A stretch of 8,126 nucleotides of DNA from Opitutia bacterium (GTDB taxonomy: Bacteria; Verrucomicrobiota; Verrucomicrobiia; Opitutales; Seribacteraceae). The stretch is from assembly GCA_018695085.1 (NCBI GenBank), contig JABHOU010000463.1, positions 1 through 8,126 of the forward strand, read 5' to 3'. Under the pieces are notes generated by a model. That model was not told where the DNA came from. It did no database searches and worked only from the letters and a program-made list of their open reading frames with translations. The position numbers and the translations under genes were made by a program. Positions 1 to 6,677 of this stretch are shown here, piece by piece. The number at the start of each line of letters is the position of its first letter. Positions within the stretch are counted from its first letter, which is position 1.

Positions 1-2
1 TC

Positions 3-1625
3 TTCATTAGTAATATCGTTAATGCTCAAGAAGACCCATTGGGGGCAATACCTAAAACTGAGCAGGAAAAACTTGCTGATGCATCCGAAAAATCATCCCA
101 GCAAAAAAAGACATTCATTGCAAGAAGTGCAAAAAACCTCGAAATGATTTGGTGTCCACCGGGTAGTTATCTTAGGGGCCACGTCTCTAGAACTAACACC
201 GTAATTTTGACGGAAGGTTTTTACTTGGGGAAATACGAAGTAACTCAGGAACAATATCGGTCCGTAATGGGAGTTAAGCTAAGTTCTTTCCTCAGTTTTT
301 TTAAAGGGGCGAAATTACCCGTTGAAAAAGTATCTTGGGAAGATGCCATGGCCTTTTGTAAAAAGTTGAACGAAAAAGAAAAAAATCGTATTCCTGAAGG
401 TTGGGCTTTTACCCTGCCCACAGAGAGTCAATGGGAATATGCTTGTCGTGCAGGTACGAGAACCGCCTACTCGTGGGGTAATGAGATTGATTCCTCGCGG
501 GCGAATTATAACTGGGGAAACAGACAGGACGACTCTACGCAATCGTGCGATGTGGGACAGTATGCTGCCAACCCATGGGGCTTTTATGATATGCATGGTA
601 ATGTGTGGGAATGGTGTGCCGATTGGTATGCCAAATACCCAAGTGGTGTTTTGACAAACCCAATAGGTCCGGCAACGGGCACGGTTCGGGTCAAGCGGGG
701 TGGTTCCTGCCACGAAAACAGGGTGTCCCTGCTTTCTCATGTTCGTAACTACTACGCCCCTGACTATCGCTACCCCAACATGGGATTCCGTATTGTTTTC
801 CAATCAACCTTACCCTCCTTGACTGGTTCGGACGGAAAATCAAGGAACCAAGGGAGGTCAGATAATAATGAAAAGAGCGAGAGTAACGGTGACCTGAAAA
901 AACTTGCTGATGCATCCCAAAAATCATCCCAACAAGAAAAGACATTCATTGCAAGCAGTGCAAAAAACCTGGAAATGATTTGGTGTCCACCTGGCAGTTA
1001 TCTGAGGGGCGACGGTTATAATACTAACACCGTAATTTTGACGGAAGGTTTTTATTTAGGGAAATATGAAGTAACTCAGGAACAATATCAGTCCGTAATG
1101 GGAGATAACCCAAGTAAGTTCAAAGGAATGAAATTACCCGTTCAATCCGTGTCATGGGAAGATGTCGTGGTATTTTGTAAAAAGTTGAATGAAAAAGAAA
1201 AAAATAGGATTCCTGAAGGTTGGATTTTTACCCTGCCCACTGAGAGTCAATGGGAGTATGCCTGTCGAGCAGGCACCACGACGAGATATTTCTGGGGAGA
1301 AAAAATAAATTCGGATTGGGCAAACTACGGAGAAAGTGGATATGAGAAAACAAGGGTGGTTGGGTCGTATCGCCCTAATTCATGGGGTTTTTATGACATG
1401 CACGGTAATGTTTGGGAGTTGTGTGCCGATTGGTATGGCAGTTATTCAAGCGGCACCTTGACAAACCCAACAGGCCCCGCATCGGGCTCGACTCGGGTCA
1501 AGCGGGGTGGTTCTTGGTACAGCCGTGGGACGCACCTGAGTTCTGCCAAGCGCTCTATTGGTTTTGCCCCAAGTTACCGCAGTGACTCCATGGGCTTTCG
1601 TGTCGTTTTCCAATTAAACAAGTAA
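3..1625 (+). CDS. Secreted tandem FGE-sulfatase (SUMF1-like) domain protein, 5' end missing
   Basis: Encodes two formylglycine-generating-enzyme-like domains of C-type-lectin-like fold. The frame is open to the left edge: a TTG at 39 is in frame, but codons before it read FISNIVNAQEDP, which looks like the end of a signal peptide (cleavage after NA or NAQ), so the real start lies upstream. Counting from the TTG, domain 1 spans about residues 28-256 and domain 2 about 302-527, joined by a polar Ser/Asn/Lys/Gly-rich linker. Both carry family landmarks: EMIWCPPGSYLRG, GFYLGKYEVTQEQY, LPTESQWEYACRAGT, WGFYDMHGNVWE, RVKRGGS and MGFR. True FGE has GGSxxCxxxxC; here the two Cys positions are Glu and Leu in domain 1 and Ser and Leu in domain 2, so oxidase activity is unlikely. 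A binding or structural role is more plausible (inference). The DNA is AT-richer than the genes downstream. It is separated from the sulfatases by 232 bases and need not be co-transcribed. Confidence 0.9.
   Translation, partial: FISNIVNAQEDPLGAIPKTEQEKLADASEKSSQQKKTFIARSAKNLEMIWCPPGSYLRGHVSRTNTVILTEGFYLGKYEVTQEQYRSVMGVKLSSFLSFFKGAKLPVEKVSWEDAMAFCKKLNEKEKNRIPEGWAFTLPTESQWEYACRAGTRTAYSWGNEIDSSRANYNWGNRQDDSTQSCDVGQYAANPWGFYDMHGNVWEWCADWYAKYPSGVLTNPIGPATGTVRVKRGGSCHENRVSLLSHVRNYYAPDYRYPNMGFRIVFQSTLPSLTGSDGKSRNQGRSDNNEKSESNGDLKKLADASQKSSQQEKTFIASSAKNLEMIWCPPGSYLRGDGYNTNTVILTEGFYLGKYEVTQEQYQSVMGDNPSKFKGMKLPVQSVSWEDVVVFCKKLNEKEKNRIPEGWIFTLPTESQWEYACRAGTTTRYFWGEKINSDWANYGESGYEKTRVVGSYRPNSWGFYDMHGNVWELCADWYGSYSSGTLTNPTGPASGSTRVKRGGSWYSRGTHLSSAKRSIGFAPSYRSDSMGFRVVFQLNK
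67..803 (+). repeat. Internal duplication, copy 1 (FGE-like domain 1 plus its N-terminal leader)
   Basis: This copy pairs with 898-1613 at an initial offset of 831 bases (277 codons). The repeat unit includes not only the domain but also the preceding leader (KLADASEKSSQQ against KLADASQKSSQQ). From 72 to 179 I count 8 mismatches in 108 bases against 903-1010, and the stretch from about 193 to 273 is similarly close, with mostly synonymous changes. Later segments diverge strongly in loops while framework motifs stay the same. Copy 1 is 21 bases longer than copy 2. Confidence 0.9.
898..1613 (+). repeat. Internal duplication, copy 2 (FGE-like domain 2 plus leader)
   Basis: This is the second copy of the in-frame tandem duplication, partner of 67-803. 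It ends with the same GFR(I/V)VFQ block followed only by LNK and the stop, so the gene terminates right after the repeat. The length difference from copy 1 comes from indels in variable loops, for example VKLSSFLSFFKGAKLP in copy 1 against DNPSKFKGMKLP here. Confidence 0.9.
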
Positions 1626-1819
1626 GCTATGGATGGGGCTCTTAATGCATGAAGGGCGGAGTGCGGTGATTTGGAGGCAAGAATTTTATTCCCCTAAAAT
1701 CCTATACCTAAGAATGATTTGTCTGACCAACATTGTAGAAAGCAAACACTTCGTTTACTAATCTCACACGATCCGAACTTAAGTAAGCAAGAATCGACAT
1801 ATATTTAATTCTCGCCCTC

Positions 1820-1837
1820 GAGTGAATGAACTCACTC
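1820..1837 (+). promoter_or_regulatory. Small perfect inverted repeat upstream of the first sulfatase
   Basis: GAGTGA (1820-1825) and TCACTC (1832-1837) are perfect reverse complements around a 6-base loop ATGAAC, ending 20 bases before the ATG at 1858. It could be a leader hairpin or an operator half-site pair for the sulfatase operon. There is no following T-run, so it is not an intrinsic terminator of the upstream gene. An overlapping alternative pairing (GAGT with ACTC) exists. Function is unproven, and short repeats like this also arise by chance. Confidence 0.3.
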
Positions 1838-1857
1838 AATTCCTTTAAACATAAGTA

Positions 1858-3258
1858 ATGAAAAAAGCCCTCCTTCTTATCTACCTTTCGTTTGTCGCCA
1901 TTTCCTGTGCCAAGCCGGATGTTGTATTTATCGTCGTAGATGACCTGAACGACTGGATAGGCGTGATGGGCGGGCATCCACAGAGTAAAACCCCTAACCT
2001 CGACGCGCTTGCGGCTCAGGGTGTCTTGTTTACCAATGCTCACTGCAATGCCCCCCAATGCGGTCCCTCCAGGACGAGTTTTTTGAATGGCCTCTATCCC
2101 AAGAGCACGGGCAGGTATTTCAACAGCACCCGCAGACCGGCTTTTTTGGGAGACCAACCGATGCAGGGGATCACTTCGAAAAACGCGCCGAAGAATCCCG
2201 TGATCTTGCACCAGCACTTTAAGCAAAACGGCTACCGGGTGGTAAGCGGTGGGAAAGTAGCCCACGGAAACACCGCCAAGTTGAAGGGACAAGTCGATGC
2301 GTATCTGAATCGTCCGCAGGACGTCCGCGGCAAATTTACCGACGACAAAGCGAATCTCTGGGGAGAAGGCGGACCGCATAACCATGCCGATGAACAAACC
2401 GGGGACTACAAGGTATCCAAATGGGCAATCGAGGAATGGAGGAAGGCCGGCGAAAAACCTCTCCTGATGACCGTTGGCTTCTATCGTCCGCACCGACCGT
2501 TCAATGCGCCCAAGGCCTACTTTGAAAAGTTTCCTTTGGAGAGCATTCAGTTGCCACAGGTCCAAGCTGACGATCTGGACGACCTGCCTCCTTACGGAAA
2601 GGCCTTGGCCCGATCCAATGCTCACAAGGATTTGTTCAAGCCAAGGACCGTGCATGAACAGATTCTGCACCTTGGGGGAGAGAAGGAATGGAAATACATG
2701 GTGCAATCCTACTTGGCCTGCATCAACTACGTGGACGTTCAAATTGGACGCTTGCTGGACGAGCTCAAAGTGAACCCTCGAAAACGGGATACGGTCATCG
2801 TACTCACCAGTGATCACGGCTGGAACCTCGGGGAGAAAACCCACTGGTGCAAGGCAGCGATCTGGAGAAACACCACCCGGGTTCCCTTTATCGTTGTCTC
2901 GCCCGGCGTGGCCAAAGCCGGACTTCGAAATAACCAGCCGATCTCTCACGTCGATATCTATCCAAGCCTCTGTGACTTTGCGGGCATCCCCAAGCCCGGT
3001 CATTTGGAGGGTCGTTCCATTCTTCCACTATTGAAAGACCCATCGGCAACTCGGGATTTTGCTTTTCTCAGTTATGGCCCGCAGAACACCGCAGCTCAAT
3101 CGGAGAGATATCGATATCTCCGCTACGAGGATGGATCCGAAGAATTGTACGATCACAAAAAGGATCCTCATGAATGGACCAACCTGATTGCGAACGAGAA
3201 GTACCAAGCGATGAGAAAAAAGATGCGCACCAGGGTCATAGGCTTTCAGGGGGAGTAG
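1858..3258 (+). CDS. Exported S1-family sulfatase, iduronate-2-sulfatase-like (sulfatase 1)
   Basis: A type I (formylglycine-dependent) sulfatase of 466 residues that hydrolyses sulfate esters, probably on a polysaccharide or oligosaccharide. The N-terminus MKKALLLIYLSFVAISCAKP is an export signal. AISC at 14-17 could act as a lipobox, though cleavage after SCA is an alternative. Visible catalytic elements are metal-binding D28-D29 in VVDDLNDW, the maturation motif C68-G-P70-S-R72, K133 and H136 in GGKVAHG, H212 in YRPHRPF, D319-H320 in TSDHG, and K327 and K332 in GEKTHWCK. The tail has the usual EELYDHKKDPHEWTNL block. The GGKxxH context and overall wording resemble iduronate-2-sulfatase-like families (SulfAtlas S1_7 is my best guess). 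The substrate cannot be read from sequence. It starts the sulfatase operon; no clear Shine-Dalgarno precedes the ATG, which I chose because the signal peptide begins there. Confidence 0.93.
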   Translation: MKKALLLIYLSFVAISCAKPDVVFIVVDDLNDWIGVMGGHPQSKTPNLDALAAQGVLFTNAHCNAPQCGPSRTSFLNGLYPKSTGRYFNSTRRPAFLGDQPMQGITSKNAPKNPVILHQHFKQNGYRVVSGGKVAHGNTAKLKGQVDAYLNRPQDVRGKFTDDKANLWGEGGPHNHADEQTGDYKVSKWAIEEWRKAGEKPLLMTVGFYRPHRPFNAPKAYFEKFPLESIQLPQVQADDLDDLPPYGKALARSNAHKDLFKPRTVHEQILHLGGEKEWKYMVQSYLACINYVDVQIGRLLDELKVNPRKRDTVIVLTSDHGWNLGEKTHWCKAAIWRNTTRVPFIVVSPGVAKAGLRNNQPISHVDIYPSLCDFAGIPKPGHLEGRSILPLLKDPSATRDFAFLSYGPQNTAAQSERYRYLRYEDGSEELYDHKKDPHEWTNLIANEKYQAMRKKMRTRVIGFQGE

Positions 3259-3290
3259 CTCCGCAAGGAATGATTTCGAAGACGAATTTC

Positions 3291-4700
3291 ATGAAAAAAA
3301 TCCATGCAACATCGCTATGCTTCCTCTTGCTCAGCTCAAGCCTTTGGGCCAAGACAGAGACTTCCAAGCCGAACGTGCTCTTCCTTTCAATTGATGATCT
3401 GAACGACTGGGTGGGTTTCATGGACGGGCATCCTCAGGTCAAGACCCCCAATATGGACGCTTTGGCCAAGCGTGGTCGCAATTTCATCAATGCTCACTGC
3501 TCGGTCCCCGTGTGCACTTCCTCACGTGCCTCCGTGATGTCGGGCATCGGACCCATGACGCATGGCAGTTATGAAATCGGGCCCAAGTATGAGCAGTTGC
3601 CTGCTCTTGCCGACGCGCCCACCATTCAGCGATATTTCAAGGACCATGGCTACTACACCCTTTCCGGCGGGAAGGTCTTGCACCATGGATTCGGTGGTCG
3701 CTTGAGTGGAGATATCGACCGGTCACTGGGCCGTGCCCGCAGTCCGCACCCCAGGAAACCGATGAGCCGCCCGGCAAGCTGGAGTGGTGCCTGGGATTGG
3801 GGAGCGTATCCGGAAACGGATGCTGAAATGGGAGATATTCAACTGGCTGAAGCTGCCGCCAAAGCCCTCAAGGAGGACTTTGACAAACCTTTCTTCATGT
3901 CCGTCGGTTTCTTTCGTCCGCATGTTCCACTTTTGGTACCACCCAAATGGTTTGAGCTCTATGAGAAGGATAAGATCATCCTGCCCAAGAACCCGAAGAG
4001 CGACCTCGATGACCTGCCGAAGAACTTTCTGACCATCAATGACTATGCCGTGGCTCCGACTCATGCCGAGGTTACGGGAAGTGGTAATCAGCGAAGCCTT
4101 ACTCATGCCTACCTTGCCTCGGTGAGTTTCGTTGATCATTGCGTGGGGATTGTCTTGGATGCCCTGGAGGCAAGCTCTTATACGGATAACACCATTATTG
4201 TCCTATGGAGCGACCACGGGTTTCACCTGGGTGAAAAACAGCATTGGGCCAAGCGCACCCTTTGGGAAGAGTCGACCCGTGTGCCTCTTCTTATCAGCGG
4301 TCTGGGAATCAAACCGGGCAAGGAATGCAAGGAACCTGCCAGCCTGCTCGATCTTTACCCTACACTGGTGGACTTGTGCAACCTGCCCAAAAACGATCGG
4401 CTCGAGGGAATTTCCCTTGTCCCTCAACTCAATGATCCGAACGCGGCCAGAAAGCAACCCGCCATTACGTCCTCCTATTTCGGCAATCATTCCATACGGA
4501 CCCGTGACTGGAGACTGATCTCCTACGAAGACGAATCCAGGGAACTCTACGACCACCGGACCGATCCAGACGAATTTGTAAACCTAGCCAAAGATCCCAA
4601 ACATCGAGGTGTGATAAAGCGACTGGCTAAATGGTTACCCAGAAAAGCCGCGCCTGAGTTCAAGGAAAAGTCGGAGCGTCTGCGTATACGTAAAAAATGA
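3291..4700 (+). CDS. Exported S1-family sulfatase with atypical CTSSR motif (sulfatase 2)
   Basis: A 469-residue paralogue of its neighbours. The frame is open further upstream (to 3174), but that would overlap the previous gene with a hydrophilic non-signal extension; the ATG at 3291 opens a good signal peptide, MKKIHATSLCFLLLSSSLWA, so I use it, giving a 32-base gap. Catalytic landmarks are D35-D36 in SIDDLNDW, K128 and H131/H132 in GGKVLHHG, H211 in FRPHVPL, D308-H309 in WSDHG, and K316 and K321 in GEKQHWAK. The maturation motif is C75-T-S77-S-R79: the usual Pro (or Ala) of CxPxR is Ser, and codon TCC at 3519-3521 is one base from Pro CCC. The cysteine and arginine remain, so the enzyme may still be matured, perhaps less efficiently (inference). 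The C-terminus ends in a basic tail, RLRIRKK. Its stop overlaps the next start. Confidence 0.92.
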   Translation: MKKIHATSLCFLLLSSSLWAKTETSKPNVLFLSIDDLNDWVGFMDGHPQVKTPNMDALAKRGRNFINAHCSVPVCTSSRASVMSGIGPMTHGSYEIGPKYEQLPALADAPTIQRYFKDHGYYTLSGGKVLHHGFGGRLSGDIDRSLGRARSPHPRKPMSRPASWSGAWDWGAYPETDAEMGDIQLAEAAAKALKEDFDKPFFMSVGFFRPHVPLLVPPKWFELYEKDKIILPKNPKSDLDDLPKNFLTINDYAVAPTHAEVTGSGNQRSLTHAYLASVSFVDHCVGIVLDALEASSYTDNTIIVLWSDHGFHLGEKQHWAKRTLWEESTRVPLLISGLGIKPGKECKEPASLLDLYPTLVDLCNLPKNDRLEGISLVPQLNDPNAARKQPAITSSYFGNHSIRTRDWRLISYEDESRELYDHRTDPDEFVNLAKDPKHRGVIKRLAKWLPRKAAPEFKEKSERLRIRKK

Positions 4701-6538
4701 AAAGCTTGATTGCCCTTTTCCTTCCCCTCTTTTTCGCCTGTTCCTTCTGGCTGGAAGGAAAGGCTAAGGATACTGAGCGACCCAGCGTGCTCTTGATCAA
4801 CGTGGACGATTGGAACGACTGGAACTCGGTGCTGAAGGGGCACTCTCAGGCGATTACGCCTAACATCGAGCGGTTCGCAAAAAAGGGGGTCACTTTTAGC
4901 AATGCGATTTGTGCTTCTCCGTCCTGCGTGCCCTCGCGCCCCGCTCTCTTTACGGGGATTGCCCCGTCGCGTTCGGGCAATATTTCAAATGACAGCGGAA
5001 AGCGTCCGTGGCGGTTTTACGCCGGGTCGGAAACCGTTACGATTCCGAAGTTATTTTCTCAAAACGGATGGGCCAGCATCGGTATCGCCAAAAACTTCCA
5101 CCGGGGGGATGCCCCTGAATTCGATACTTATGTTCCTCCGTTCAAAACCCCGAAAAAACTAAAGAAGGCGGGGATTAACTTAAACTCCTCCGCCATTTGG
5201 GATATTGCGGATATACCTGTCTCTGAAATGGGCGACTACAAAGCCGCCAGCTCGGCCATCAAAACCATCGATTCGCACAAAGGACCGATCTTTCTTTCGG
5301 TTGGTATTTATCGTCCTCACGTCCCATGGATTGTGCCGCAAGCCTATTTTGACCTGTATCCTCCGGAAACCCTGCGGCTTTCCGAGCGGCGTAAAGAAGA
5401 TTTGGATGATTTGCCCGAGCGCTTGAAGCTCGTTGCCGGTTTTGAAGCAAAGTTTGGCAAGGGCTATCATGAAAAGCTGGTCAAAAAGGATTACGACAAG
5501 CAATTTGTAAGGGCTTATCTTGCGAGCGTAACCTTCGCGGACGAACAGGTCGGTCGGATTCTAGACGCATGGTACGCCAGTTCCTACGCCAAAACGGGCT
5601 ACGTGGTTCTGTGGAGCGACCACGGCTATATGCTTGGTGAAAAGCAAGCGTGGTCCAAAATCAAACCGTGGTATGACTCGTCGCGCAGCAATTTCATGAT
5701 TGCGGGGCCCGATCTACCCAAAGGTACGATTTGTGGAAAAGCGGTTTCATTGCTCGATCTCTATCCTACACTGGTCGAACTGCTTGACTTGCCTAAACCG
5801 CGTCAGACTCTGGATGGAAATAGTCTAGTGCCACTCCTTGAAAACCCTGATGCCGAGTGGGATCGTCCCGTGCGGATGACCAGTCAAATGGATGGTGTCT
5901 TTTATGAGTCCATTCTCTCCAATGATTTCCGGATGACGCGTTTGGCCACCGGAGAAACCGAGCTCTATAAACTCGCCGACGATCCACACGAATTCACCAA
6001 CCTTGCGAGCAATTCGGAATACGCACCGGTGATTGAAAAACTAGAAAAACACTTATCGTTCAGTTATCCGAAAATCCCTGCAGACGGATGGATGGAAGCC
6101 GAACTGATCCCCGCTCAGACATCGGCTGATTATCGACTCCGCGGGAATTGTCATTACTCGCTAGCGGATGCGACCGCATCCGGGGGAAGGCTTGTGTGCG
6201 CCCTCTTGCACGCAGGAGCCGGCAGTTACATTGAGTTTGTCATCGACTTGCCAGCTGCCGGAACTTACCGCCTCGAAGGCACCATCGCTATGAGCTGGAC
6301 ATGCTCGGTATTAGTCGATGACGTAAAAAATGATGCGGCTCAGGCCGATGGAGGCTATCCTATGAAACGGATCGGCTCCCTGGAATCTTCCCCCACACTT
6401 GCAGATGTTTCGATGGGCGTGGTTCACTTTGAAAAACCCGGGCTTAAAATCATCCGCTTTGAAACGAAGCAAAAACAAGAGGTGAAATTAGATCGATTGC
6501 GCCTGCTCAAAAAAGTCTCTGGCTTGGAACCAAATTAA
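4697..6538 (+). CDS. Exported S1-family sulfatase with C-terminal carbohydrate-binding-like module (sulfatase 3)
   Basis: At 613 residues it is about 145 longer than the two preceding paralogues. The ATG at 4697 sits in an ATGA overlap with the previous stop, suggesting translational coupling. Residues 1-23 form a signal peptide (cleavage after GKA is likely). The sulfatase domain, about 28-450, shows D37-D38 in NVDDWNDW, a canonical C77-V-P79-S-R81, K132 and H135 in IAKNFH, H208 in YRPHVPW, D308-H309 in WSDHG, and K316 and K321 in GEKQAWSK. Compared with its neighbours, Gly before K132 is Ala, the His in GEKxHW is Ala, and the TRVP segment reads SRSN, so its substrate pocket probably differs. 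Residues about 464-606 form an extra beta-rich region (WMEAELIP, ASGGRLV, YIEFVIDLPAAGTYRLEG, PGLKIIRFET, VKLDRLRLLK) in the pattern of CBM6/CBM35-like beta-sandwiches; the family assignment of this part is tentative. Confidence 0.92.
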   Translation: MKSLIALFLPLFFACSFWLEGKAKDTERPSVLLINVDDWNDWNSVLKGHSQAITPNIERFAKKGVTFSNAICASPSCVPSRPALFTGIAPSRSGNISNDSGKRPWRFYAGSETVTIPKLFSQNGWASIGIAKNFHRGDAPEFDTYVPPFKTPKKLKKAGINLNSSAIWDIADIPVSEMGDYKAASSAIKTIDSHKGPIFLSVGIYRPHVPWIVPQAYFDLYPPETLRLSERRKEDLDDLPERLKLVAGFEAKFGKGYHEKLVKKDYDKQFVRAYLASVTFADEQVGRILDAWYASSYAKTGYVVLWSDHGYMLGEKQAWSKIKPWYDSSRSNFMIAGPDLPKGTICGKAVSLLDLYPTLVELLDLPKPRQTLDGNSLVPLLENPDAEWDRPVRMTSQMDGVFYESILSNDFRMTRLATGETELYKLADDPHEFTNLASNSEYAPVIEKLEKHLSFSYPKIPADGWMEAELIPAQTSADYRLRGNCHYSLADATASGGRLVCALLHAGAGSYIEFVIDLPAAGTYRLEGTIAMSWTCSVLVDDVKNDAAQADGGYPMKRIGSLESSPTLADVSMGVVHFEKPGLKIIRFETKQKQEVKLDRLRLLKKVSGLEPN

Positions 6539-6603
6539 ACCTGGCCTGACATGGGGAAAGTTGAAAACAAAAACCGCGATCATCATTAAAAGCCGAATCA
6601 CTC

Positions 6604-6630
6604 TTGCCACTCGCTTTCTTCACCTGTAAT
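6604..6630 (+). promoter_or_regulatory. Weak candidate sigma70-type promoter for the cupin gene
   Basis: TTGCCA (6604-6609) matches five of six bases of the -35 consensus, and TGTAAT (6625-6630) matches five of six of the -10 consensus. The 15-base spacer is short. Transcription would begin near 6637, giving a leader of about 40 bases before the ATG at 6678. The 139-base gap after the sulfatases fits a separate transcription start, but the promoter rules of this organism are unknown, and no terminator hairpin is visible after sulfatase 3, so read-through is also possible. Confidence 0.22.
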
Positions 6631-6677
6631 TAACTCCAAACTCTCAACCTTCTTAACCAATCCCAGGCTCATTTATC

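Noticed and set aside
39..41. TTG at 39 as the true start of the FGE-like gene
   Set aside because: The frame is open through the left edge and the residues before it (FISNIVNAQEDP) read like the end of a signal peptide, so the start lies outside the window.
1683..1700. Inverted repeat ATTTTA/TAAAAT as a terminator after the FGE-like gene
   Set aside because: The arms are A/T only and no T-run follows; it would not form a stable terminator stem.
1708..3003. Long open frame (431 codons) on the minus strand across sulfatase 1
   Set aside because: It lies opposite a sulfatase with intact catalytic motifs, has no recognisable domain or signal, and its Val/Gly/Arg-rich composition is what the antisense of a well-used coding frame gives.
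3174..3290. Upstream extension of sulfatase 2 to an earlier ATG
   Set aside because: It would overlap the end of sulfatase 1 and place 39 hydrophilic residues before the signal peptide; the ATG at 3291 is far more plausible.
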